Assembly (NCBI GenBank): GCA_037693485.1 | Contig: CM075345.1 | Location: 79,419,001 to 79,483,000 of the forward strand | Length of the DNA: 64,000 nucleotides | Source of the DNA: Kitagawia praeruptora | Lineage: Eukaryota; Streptophyta; Magnoliopsida; Apiales; Apiaceae | Reading direction: 5' to 3' | Shown: piece by piece, positions 25,764 through 36,310 of the stretch | How positions within the stretch are numbered: position 1 is the first letter of the stretch | Layout of the letters: each line of letters opens with the position of its first letter | Translations under genes and position numbers: made by a program | The notes under the pieces: generated by a model | The model's input: only the letters and a program-made list of their open reading frames with translations | Told to the model about the DNA's origin: nothing | Databases searched by the model: none

Positions 25764-26111
25764 TAACCAAAAAGAATGAGGAACTTGAGCTAACTGCTAT
25801 GCAAATAGAAAACCTTAAGAAAGAAGTTAAATATCTGCAGAATATGGTTTTGTGTGCTAGTCAGGTTGAAAAGGCTCTTAGGGATGAATTAGCTGAAAAT
25901 GAATTCAAACTAAAAACTTTCAAGAAATCATCTGGTCTAGTGAAATCCTACTGTGAGAAAATTGAAGCAAAACCCAAGGCTGCTATTGGACTTGATTATG
26001 ACACTCTTAAACAGAGAAAAGGCTATGCTGTCATTGAAGATGACACGGTTGTTCATGAGGAAGTGCCTCACATTTTGAAAAAGACTGAAAATTTAATTTT
26101 TATGGAACCAA
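25764..26111 (+). pseudogene. Element D gag, middle part
   Basis: The gag frame resumes after E and one TSD copy with a long heptad-rich, charged coiled coil (KKNEELELTAMQIENLKKEV and onward), followed by a linker ending in FMEPT. It is cut by F at 26111. G's Gag has a coiled coil in the same place, so this is a conserved part of the Gag architecture. Confidence 0.82.
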
Positions 26112-26321
26112 CACTACGCCATAAGTGAGCATACGCAATCCTTTTTACAAAGCGTTGCACAGAAAGCGTTTCGTTAGATAGAAGTTTTGGGTCTTTTGCA
26201 ACTAAGCTGAATTGGTGTTACGTTAGATATAGATTAGCGTTGCGTATTACCCACAGTGTTTCACATTATGCAACACTAACTGTTGGCGTTGCGTTAGATA
26301 ATTTTTTATATTTATAAAAGG

Positions 26322-26700
26322 TGACGTGGCAATAGTGGGACCCACATGTGCTGACGTGGCACATGTGGGACCCACATTTGCTGATGTGGCAGAAGTGGGC
26401 CCACCTTTGCTGACATGGCATTTGCTGACGTGGCAAAAAACGTTGCATTAGATACCAGTAGTGTTGCGTTTGCTCTTTGAAGTGTTGCATTAGATATATT
26501 CATATTTTTTTAAAAAAATATGACGTGGCAGATGTGGGCCCCACAACTGCTGACGTGGCAGTGTGGGACCCACAAGGGTGACGGGGCATGAGCCCCATCA
26601 TGCTGACGTGGCAATTGTGGGACCCACAATTGCTGACGTGGCAGAAGTGGGACCCACTAATGCTGACGTGGCATTTGCTGACGTGGCAGAAGTGTTGCAT
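26322..26700 (+). repeat. Element F left subterminal repeats (TGACGTGGCA array)
   Basis: Nine exact TGACGTGGCA copies occur between 26322 and 26688, mostly within a longer unit of the form GCTGACGTGGCAnnnGTGGGACCCAC. A second word, GTTGCRTTAGAT, is interspersed. The 10-mer contains an ACGT core as in plant bZIP sites. Confidence 0.85.
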
Positions 26701-26770
26701 TAGGTATCAGTAGTGTTGCATTTGTTGTTTGAAGTGTTGCATTAGATATTTATTTATTTTTTTTAAAAAA

Positions 26771-29700
26771 GAAACAATAATCCGTCACAAAGCACTAGTT
26801 ACGAGTCATATTGAAAATAGTAGTGATCTACTAAGATCTCCAATCAAATTAATTTTTTATTTTCTGAAACTTGGGGAATATCATTATATTAGATATATAT
26901 TGACATCCGTACGGTTGGATCGTTCAAAAATACTTTTTTAAAAAATAGAAACAATAATCCGTAACAAAGCACTAGTTACGAGTCATATTGAAAATAGTAG
27001 TGATCTACTAAGATCTCCAATCAAATTAATTTTTTATTTTCTGAAACTTGGGGAATATCATTATATTAGATATATATTGACATCCGTACGGTTGGATCGT
27101 TCAAAACTATTTTTTAAAAAATAGAAACAATAATCCGTTACAAACCACTAGTTACGAGTCATATTGAAAATAGTAGTGATCTACTAAGATCTCTAATCAA
27201 ATTAATTTTTTATTTTCTGAAACTTGGGGAATATCATTATATTAGATATATATTGACATCCGTACGGTTGGATCGTTCAAAATTTTTTTTAAAAAAATAG
27301 AAACAATAATCCGTAACAAAGCACTAGTTACGAGTCATATTGAAAATAGTAGTGATCTACTAAGATCTCCAATCAAATTAATTTTTTATTTTCTGAAACT
27401 TGGGGAATATCATTATATTAGATATATATTGACATCCGTACGGTTAGATCGTTCAAAAATATGTTTTTAAAAATAGAAACAATAATCCGTAACAAAGCAC
27501 TAGTTACGAGTCATATTGAAAATAGTAGTGATCTACTAAGATCTCCAATCAAATTAATTTTTTATTTTCTGAAACTTGGGGAATATCATTATATTAGATA
27601 TATATTGACATCCGTACGGTTGGATCGTTCAAAAATACTTTTTTAAAAAATAGAAACAATAATCCGTAACAAAGCACTAGTTACGAGTCATATTGAAAAT
27701 AGTAGTGATCTACTAAGATCTCCAATCAAATTAATTTTTTATTTTCTGAAACTTGGGGAATATCATTATATTAGATATATATTGACATCCGTACGGTTGG
27801 ATCGTTCAAAACTATTTTTTAAAAAATAGAAACAATAATCCGTTACAAACCACTAGTTACGAGTCATATTGAAAATAGTAGTGATCTACTAAGATCTCCA
27901 ATCAAATTAATTTTTTATTTTCTGAAACTTGGGGAATATCATTATATTAGATATATATTGACATCCGTACGGTTGGATCGTTCAAAATTTTTTTAAAAAA
28001 AATAGAAACAATAATCCGTAACAAAGCACTAGTTACGAGTCATATTGAAAATAGTAGTGATCTACTAAGATCTCCAATCAAATTAATTTTTTATTTTCTG
28101 AAACTTGGGGAATATCATTATATTAGATATATATTGACATCCGTACGGTTAGATCGTTCAAAAATATGTTTTTAAAAATAGAAACAATAATCCGTAACAA
28201 AGCACTAGTTACGAGTCATATTGAAAATAGTAGTGATCTACTAAGATCTCCAATCAAATTAATTTTTTATTTTCTGAAACTTGGGGAATATTATTATATT
28301 AGATATATATTGACATCCGTACGGTTGGATCGTTCAAAAATACTTTTTTAAAAAATAGAAACAATAATCCGTAACAAAGCACTAGTTACGAGTCATATTG
28401 AAAATAGTAGTGATCTACTAAGATCTCCAATCAAATTAATTTTTTATTTTCTGAAACTTGGGGAATATCATTATATTAGATATATATTGACATCCGTACG
28501 GTTGGATCGTTCAAAACTATTTTTTAAAAAATAGAAACAATAATCCGTTACAAACCACTAGTTACGAGTCATATTGAAAATAGTAGTGATCTACTAAGAT
28601 CTCCAATCAAATTAATTTTTTATTTTCTGAAACTTGGGGAATATCATTATATTAGATATATATTGACATCCGTACGGTTGGATCGTTCAAAAATATTTTT
28701 TAAAAAATAGAAACAATAATCCGTAACAAAGCACTACTTACGAGTCATATTGAAAATAGTAATGATCTACTAAGATCTCCAATCAAATTAATTTTTTATT
28801 TTCTGAAACTTGGGGAATTTCATTATATTAGATGTATATTGACATCCGTATGGTTGGATTGTTCAAAAATATTTTTTAAAAAATAGAAACAATAATCCGT
28901 AACAAAGCACTAGTTACGAGTCATATTGAAAATAGTAGTGATCTACTAAGATCTCCAATCAAATTAATTTTTTATTTTCTGAAACTTTGGGAATATCATT
29001 ATATTAGATATATATGGACATCCGTACGGTTGGATCGTTCAAAAATATGTTTTTAAAAAATAGAAACAATAATCCGTAACAAAGCACTAGTTACGAGTCA
29101 TATTGAAAATAGTAGTGATCTACTAAGATCTCCAATCAAATTAATTTTTTATTTTCTGAAACTTGGGGAATATCATTATATTAGATATATATTGACATCC
29201 GTACGGTTGGATCGTTCAAAAATATTTTTTTAAAAATAGAAACAATAATCCGTAACAAAGCACTAGTTACGAGTCATATTGAAAATAGTAGTGATCTACT
29301 AAGATCTCCAATCAAATTAATTTTTTATTTTCTGAAACTTGGGGAATATCATTATATTAGATATATATTGACATCCGTACGGTTGGATCATTCAAAAATA
29401 TTTTTTTTTAAAATAGAAACAATAATCCGTAACAAAGCACTAGTTACAAGTCATATTGAAAATAGTAGTGATCTACTAAGATCTCCAATCAAATTAATTT
29501 TTTATTTTCTGAAACTTGGGGAATTTCATTATATTAGATGTATATTGACATCCGTATGGTTGGATTGTTCAAAAATATTTTTTAAAAAATAGAAACAATA
29601 ATCCGTAACAAAGCACTAGTTACGAGTCATATTGAAAATAGTATTGATCTACTAAGATCTCCAATCAAATTAATTTTTTATTTTCTGAAACTTTGGGAAT

Positions 29701-31529
29701 ATCATTATATTAGATATATATTGACATCCGTACGGTTGGATCGTTCAAAAATATGTTTTTAAAAAATAGAAACAATAATCCGTAACAAAGCACTAGTTAC
29801 GAGTCATATTGAAAATAGTAGTGATCTACTAAGATCTCCAATCAAATTATTTTTTTATTTTCTGAAACTTGGGGAATATCATTATATTAGATATATATTG
29901 ACATCTATACGGTTGGATCGTTCAAAAATATTTTTTTAAAAATAGAAACAATAATCCGTAACAAAGCACTAGTTACGAGTCATATTGAAAATAGTAGTGA
30001 TCTACTAAGATCTCCAATCAAATTAATTTTTTATTTTCTGAAACTTGGGGAATATCATTATATTAGATATATATTGACATCCGTACGGTTGGATCGTTCA
30101 AAAATATTTTTTTTTAAAATAGAAACAATAATCCGTAACAAAGCACTAGTTACGAGTCATATTGAAAATAGTAGTGATCTACTAAGATCTCCAATCAAAT
30201 TAATTTTTTATTTTCTGAAACTTGGGGAATATCATTATATTAGATATATATTGACATCCGTACGGTTGGATCGTTCAAAAATATGTTTTTAAAAATAGAA
30301 ACAATAATCCGTAACAAAGCACTAGTTACGAGTCATATTGAAAATAGTAGTGATCTACTAAGATCTCCAATCAAATTAATTTTTTATTTTCTGAAACTTG
30401 GGGAATATCATTATATTAGATATATATTGACATCCGTACGGTTGGATCGTTCAAAAATATTTTTTAAAAAATAGAAACAATAATCCGTAACAAAGCACTA
30501 CTTACGAGTCATATTGAAAATAGTAATGATCTACTAAGATCTCCAATCAAATTAATTTTTTATTTTCTGAAACTTGGGGAATTTCATTATATTAGATATA
30601 TATTGACATCCGTACGGTTGGATTGTTCAAAAATATTTTTTAAAAAATAGAAACAATAATCCGTAACAAAGCACTACTTACGAGTCATATTGAAAATAGT
30701 AGTGATCTACTAAGATCTCCAATCAAATTAATTTTTTATTTTCTGAAACTTTGGGAATATCATTATATTAGATATATATTGACATCCGTACGGTTGGATC
30801 GTTCAAAAATATTATTTTAAAAATAGAAACAATAATCCGTAACAAAGCACTAGTTACGAGTCATATTGAAAATAGTAGTGATCTACTAAGATCTCCAATC
30901 AAATTAATTTTTTATTTTCTGAAACTTGGGGAATATCATTATATTAGATATATATTGACATCCGTACGGTTGGATCGTTCAAAAATATTTTTTAAAAAAT
31001 AGAAACAATAATCCGTAACAAAGCACTAGTTATGAGTCATATTGAAAATAGTAGTGATCTACTAAGATCTCCAATCAAATTAATTTTTTATTTTCTGAAA
31101 CTTTGGGAATATCATTATATTAGATATATATTGACATCCGTACGGTTGGATCGTTCAAAAATATTTTCTTAAAAATAGAAACAATAATCCGTAACAAAGC
31201 ACTAGTTACGAGTCATATTGAAAATAGTAGTGATCTACTAAGATCTCCAATCAAATTAATTTTTTATTTTCTGAAACTTGGGGAATATCATTATATTAGA
31301 TATATATTGACATCCGTACGGTTGGATCGTTCAAAAATATTTTTTAAAAAATAGAAACAATAATCCGTAACAAAGCACTAGTTACGAGTCATATTGAAAA
31401 TAGTAGTGATCTACTAAGTTCTCCAATCAAATTAATTTTTTATTTTCTAAAACTTGGGGAATATAATTAAATTATATATATCTTGACATCTGTACGGTTT
31501 GATCGTCGATATTTATATTTTAAAAAATA
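26771..31529 (+). repeat. Tandem array of 27 monomers of 176-177 bp inside element F
   Basis: Taking GAAACAATAATCCGT as the monomer start, I located starts at 26771, 26948, 27124, 27300, 27476 and so on to 31354, always 176 or 177 bp apart, with a decayed 28th start at 31530. Monomers are nearly identical apart from a T/A-run of variable composition at the junction. Marker variants recur every fourth monomer (about 705 bp). Short frames repeated through the array are a by-product of the monomer and not genes. Confidence 0.95.
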
Positions 31530-32867
31530 GAAACAATATTATGGCTTTGAAATTAATTACTCCTATTTAAAACAATATTATAATTATTTTTAAATTATTT
31601 ATTTGATATTTTACCGTTTGATAAAATATGTAAAATAAAATTAGAAAATAAATATTGACATAAAAAAGTGGGGATAAGTATTATTGGAATTATACATTTT
31701 TTTTTTGACAAAATTATTCGAATTATACATAAAATTGCATCAGCTTGTTTTGTGAGTAAGTGGCCACGTGGTAGAAGCCGTTTGGCTCATTTTAAGTCAC
31801 ATGGATTGAAGAGTAATATTAGGGATTTAATCTGGATCGTTGGCTAGTTACTGGAGTAATCTGAGTCGTCCATGCAAGTAAATATATTAATTTTTTATCT
31901 AACAGATATACAACATATACACGCTCATACGACAGCTCTGTCTCTCCGTCTCTCGCCTCTTTGGATCTCGACTAAACCCTAATCGTCATTTCTTCAATTC
32001 CGACCAAATTATGAAGTTGGAATTAATTTTGACCTCAGATTCTTGTTCTTTTGCCTCGAATAAACATGTTTAAATTCTTATTTCATCTGTTCTGATAGTA
32101 AATCATTGGCTCAAACTTTCCTTGGCTCATTATTCTTGCAAGCATCACAATACAAGTTGGGTTTCATTCTGTCGGTACCAATTGTGGCCTCGTAATAATC
32201 CGGAGGCGTATCGGCTTGAGCACAGACTTAGGAGATTTGTTGGTTCGCTCTCTCAAAAGCAAGCTCGTTTTCATTTTTTAATTTTATTTTTGGAAGCAGA
32301 GGTTTCATTTTGAGCATTTTATAGCACAAGTCTATAAAGCTCTCTCATGTTTTGTGCCAGTGCGAAACTCACCGCTACTGATTACAACAATCAATTTGTT
32401 TGTGCCAGTGCGAAACTCTAGATGATATTAAGATGCATCTCTCTGCCACTGACTACGGTTAGTTTCTTTTTAGCTATTTTTTTTATCCACACGTGAACTT
32501 AATTCGAAGTTGTTTGTTGATATAATTTGAAAATGTGTGGTAACTGAGCTTGTTGGATACTTGATTGCATAATTGTCACATGATTTAAGTACATATGGCT
32601 GTTTGGGTGTTATTGAGACTCTATGATCTAATTTGCTTGAGATTAGGGAACACTAAGTAATTTAAATGAGTTCAATTCTATATAGATTGATCCAAGTTGA
32701 ATTTTTTTAGCTTCTACATAATTTTTTAGTTTCTACATAATAACTTAGGACTTTATGCCATTACCATCCTTATCATGCTAAGTTACTTAATATATAAGAA
32801 GTTGGAGTGAAGTAAGATTTTGAAACTGTTTCCATTCTGATGCTTATAAATCATTTCAATGTTACAG
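31530..32867 (+). other. Gene-like flank in element F (possible captured promoter/5' region)
   Basis: After the array comes AT-rich DNA, then from about 31920 a CT-rich leader-like stretch (CTCTGTCTCTCCGTCTCTCG) and AAACCCTAATCG, a sequence common in plant 5' leaders. It precedes the DUF1664 exons in the same orientation, so it may be the captured start of that gene. The open frame at 32122-32313 is not recognised. Confidence 0.4.
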
Positions 32868-32939
32868 GTTAACAGCCTACGGCAGGAGCTGCAACTTTTG
32901 TCTTCAAACCTATCACAATTGTAACATCTATTGGTTCAG
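32868..32939 (+). pseudogene. Captured DUF1664-family exon (first piece)
   Basis: Canonical borders (TTACAG|GT...TCAG|GT) enclose codons for VNSLRQELQLLSS and, after a small deletion that shifts the frame, PITIVTSIGS. This pair is the N-terminal signature of plant DUF1664 proteins, a coiled-coil membrane family of unknown function. The frameshift means the exon cannot encode the native segment. Confidence 0.78.
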
Positions 32940-33259
32940 GTTTTCTTCGAAACACGTTTAAAATATGAATACTAATGCATTAGAGTCAATCTTGTGTTTT
33001 TGGTGCTTTTGAGAGCATAAGTGTAGGCAAGTTATCACATGTTACACACACACGCACACAAATTTTTTTATATCACCACACTTGAATCTCAGTGCTCACC
33101 CCTTAGTCCTTAACCATATGCCTACATATGTTTATCAATCAAATAATGATATTTTGTACAATTCTCTGATTTTGTGATATGCGTTTTCATTGTGGTAAAT
33201 ATTTTATTACAAACCTTTTATTGGTTCTTCCTGTCAAAAAATGTTTTTACCCTGCACAG

Positions 33260-33324
33260 GCGGAACAAAATATGGCGCCGTAGTTATTGTGCTTGTGGTT
33301 GGATATGGATATGTTTGGTGGAAG
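33260..33324 (+). pseudogene. Captured DUF1664-family exon (second piece, membrane segment)
   Basis: Acceptor TGCACAG and donor GAAG|GTACGG bound 65 bp. Joined in phase with the last base of the previous exon it encodes GGTKYGAVVIVLVVGYGYVW and then WK, the hydrophobic segment that directly follows the first piece in DUF1664 proteins. The next conserved block of the family (GWKLPDLMFATRR type) was not found downstream. Confidence 0.82.
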
Positions 33325-34960
33325 GTACGGACTTGCTCCAGAGTCAGGTAGTGCTTTATAGGAATCATCTGTTTCATTCAGTATTGCTACATTTAAAACA
33401 GAGTATATATAAGTGGGAATTTGCATCTAGATAATTTGATATGCTTAATTAAAAAAAATCGTTATGAAATTACAATTGTATATATATGTTATTCACTGCC
33501 TTCATGACAGACTTTTGACATTTAACCGGACTACCATCCTATATTACAGAGGAATAACAAGAAAAAAGAGATATGTTCCAATTAAGTTGAACTTTTTGTG
33601 TTCAGAGGCCTACTACAGTAGTAATATGTTATCGGATAAACTGAACATGAATGATTAGTAGTTCCAATTGTTTGGATAAGTAGTATTTTTTTTGGTTTTT
33701 CAATTCTGTTTTCTTGGAAATGCCTCTTTTCCCCTTAAAGTAATCGCTACGAAGAATGGGGACTGGTAGCAAAAGCTTAAAGCTATTTCTCCTGTGTTTT
33801 GGTGCTAGTAAACTATGTGAAAGTCAATATCATTATATGTTGTTTTCTTAATTTTAGGTGGATTTTGGTTCCTGACATTTTTTTCTCACAGATTGGCCAA
33901 GGCACCTATAGTAGTGTGTACACGGCTATAATATGTTGAGAGAATGTTCCACATAGTTACTATTCATAGGCCTTTATTATTGTTTTTTTGTTAAGACGTA
34001 GTTAATGGCAAAAGCCAATAAACCAGAGCACCTGGAAAAAATTATTAAGTAGAAATATAGTTAAAATTAGCTTTTTGAATTTTAGGAATTGACTAGAAGC
34101 TTTAAACCTGCGAATTTGACACTCACAGCACAATTTTAGACCTTGGGATTTGAAGCTTCTTTACTCGGCCACAAAATTAATTGAGAAGTCGCAGGCTCTA
34201 ATTGTGATATAACCCAAATTGTAGATTGGGTTCTATCTTAATTAGGGCCTGCAACTTCTTGATTAGGATTGTGACTGAGTAAAGAAGCTTTCATTCGGGA
34301 GGCTTGCAACTTTTGCTGTATCTGGTTCGCAGGTTTAAACGTTCTACTCAATATCTATATTGCAACTGGCTACCTTCAACTATGTTTTTACGCCGTTGAA
34401 TTCTTAATTAAATTTTCCAGGTGCTAATTATTCTCTGGTTTCTAAGATTTTGGTATGCTGAATATGCTTATATAGTGCCGATACATTAAGTAAAATAAAT
34501 TAAATTCTTCTCTTCTAGCATCTATATTTCTAAATTCATGTTGTTGCTTTGCAGCACACTGCAGATTTGGGGCATCCTGTTGGGACAAATTATCGACCCC
34601 CCACTTATTTCTGTCAACGATACAATTAATGAATTCAGATCTTCTGAAAAGGCTATAGAGCCTGTACTGAAGGATTCACATCAAGTGTGCCCAGACCACA
34701 TCCTAAATAACAAATTAGCGACTTTTGATGTGCTCAGGTGGTTCCTAGCAGGATTGTCCAGCTCAGGACAGGGCAAGCATTATATTACATGTGAAAACAA
34801 TTAGTTTTCTCTAGATATTATCTTTTCCGATTGTATTAGTGTTATATACCAATACAATTGTAAAGTTAGAATTGGCATAGTTTGGAAGTTAGAATTAGTA
34901 GCAGTTACTTGGTTTTAGTATATATTGGTAAGATTTATAATTTTTGGGATTAATGTATAA
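33325..34960 (+). other. Element F interior, unrecognised gene-like or intergenic DNA
   Basis: This stretch is AT-rich with several possible splice sites. The open segment at 34538-34804 (88 codons) begins near a TTTGCAG acceptor-like site. I recognise no family in it. A pair of similar stretches around 34081-34200 and 34220-34350 (rearranged copies of CTTTAAACCTGCGAA-type text in opposite orientation) suggests a local inverted duplication. Confidence 0.35.
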
Positions 34961-35152
34961 ACAGCTCAGCCATTTCAAATTTTTTTATAAAAAACCGTTG
35001 CATTTGACTCTATTTAATGTTGCATTAGCATAGTTGTAATGTTGCAATAAAAAAAAATGGTGTTGCATTTGACAAGATTGGTGTTGCTTAAAAAATAAAA
35101 TTAGTGTTGCATTAGACTCAAATAGTGTTGTGTTAGATAGTGGACTAATTGC

Positions 35153-35345
35153 TGACGTGGCATGTGGGCTCCAATGCTGACGTGGCACCTTGGTGGGCCC
35201 CATTGCTGACGTGGCATGGCCCCCCCATTTGTGACGTGGAATTTGTGGGTCCCACTAATGACACGTCAGTATGCTGACGTGGCACCTTGCTTACATATCA
35301 GCATGCTGACGTGGCACCTTGCTTCCATGTCAGCATGCTGACATG
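35153..35345 (+). repeat. Element F right subterminal repeats
   Basis: Exact TGACGTGGCA copies start at 35153, 35178, 35207, 35275 and 35307, plus variants. They have the same orientation as the left array, although the element's ends are inverted. Confidence 0.82.
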
Positions 35346-35502
35346 GCTGAAACATCTTATGCAACCCCTTGTAGCGTTGCGTTTGCATGCTTTTGGTGTT
35401 GCATAAGGCCTCTTATGCAATGCTTTTCGAACTGTTGCAATAGCTTGGAAAAGCGTTGCGTTTGGGGTCTTACGCAACGCCAGTATTGGTAACGCCCCAA
35501 AA

Positions 35503-35528
35503 GCGTTGCGTAAGACCTTACGCAACGC
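35503..35528. repeat. Hairpin-forming palindrome near element F right end
   Basis: Arms GCGTTGCGTAAG and CTTACGCAACGC are separated by two bases. The word GCGTTGCGT is the commonest repeat of this terminal zone. Confidence 0.8.
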
Positions 35529-35586
35529 TTTTCAGGCCTTACGCAACTGAAAATGGGGGTTACGTATGTGCGTTTATGGCGTAGTG

Positions 35587-36299
35587 CAACATTTGAAATT
35601 GATGAGGATGCCTTACTCATCAAACAAATGTTGAATGATGAGGATGAGGCACAATCAAATGAACAACAAGCATCATCCAAGAGTGAGAGTGTCAAGTCAA
35701 AAGACAAGGAGCCAGTAGTTGATAGGCCAAGACCTAAGAAGTTTGTTAAGTTTGTTTCAGCTGGGAAGAGTGAATCAGAAAAGAAAGTGACTAAGAAGAA
35801 ACAGAACAGAAATGGCAAGTTAGGGATTAACAAGGATAACAACTATGCTTATATGCCTAATGCCCCTAGGAAAACTTGTCAGAACTGTTTCAGTACCAAT
35901 CATTCAACTCATGCATGCAAGAAACCTACTGGTAGTGTATCTAAACCTTTCTATGATTGTTCTGTGCCTCTAAGACATAGAGATGCACCATTTTGTGATA
36001 AATTTGACTGTATGCCATGCAATATGAATGTTATGACTAGTTGTTTCAATCTGAGAAGGCAATTCATTGATAGTTGTATCAGTCACAATTCTCACACACA
36101 CTACATCAGGTCAAAGTCTTCGAGTCCTCCTAAATCTAGGAAGGTACCTCTGTCACCTAAGTCTGAAACCTCAGGTTCCAAGACTTCTAACAGTGACAAG
36201 AAGACTAATGCCAAGAAAGTTGACAAGCATGTTGTTTATGATAAAACGGTTTCTAAGTCATATGGACCCAAACTTGTTTGGGTACCAAAGGAAAAGTAA
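35587..36299 (+). pseudogene. Element D gag, C-terminal part
   Basis: The gag sense resumes after F and a TSD copy. It is rich in Lys/Ser/Asp and contains an intact second zinc knuckle, CQNCFSTNHSTHAC (C-X2-C-X4-H-X4-C), then a basic tail ending GPKLVWVPKEK before a TAA at 36297-36299. The W-V-P ending is typical of Sirevirus Gag just before protease. The next frame (pol) opens 11 bases later in a different phase. Confidence 0.85.
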
Positions 36300-36310
36300 T
36301 ACCTTTGTGT

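Larger units (their letters stand above)
26112..35586. mobile_element. Element F: large CACTA transposon with satellite array and captured gene
   Basis: The ends are CACTACGCCATAA in inverted orientation (13 bp perfect, imperfect similarity beyond) with TSD CAA at 26109-26111 and 35587-35589. The terminal 13-mer differs from that of E at one base, so E and F belong to one CACTA lineage. The contents in order are a left subterminal zone rich in TGACGTGGCA, a tandem array (26771-31529), a gene-like region with DUF1664 exons (about 31900-33350), further unrecognised exon-like DNA, and a right subterminal zone. I find no transposase motif, so it is probably non-autonomous. Confidence 0.93.

Noticed and set aside
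27461..30474. Repeated plus-strand frames of about 60-74 codons in the tandem array, all reading much the same peptide
   Set aside because: They arise from one monomer's sequence and stop in the next because 176 is not a multiple of three. There is no start context, domain or relation to known proteins.
26771..31529. CRISPR-like array
   Set aside because: Monomers are contiguous, 176-177 bp long and without unique spacers, in a plant transposon.
32868..33324. A resident host DUF1664 gene
   Set aside because: The exons lie within the F transposon, one is frameshifted, and later exons of the family are missing.
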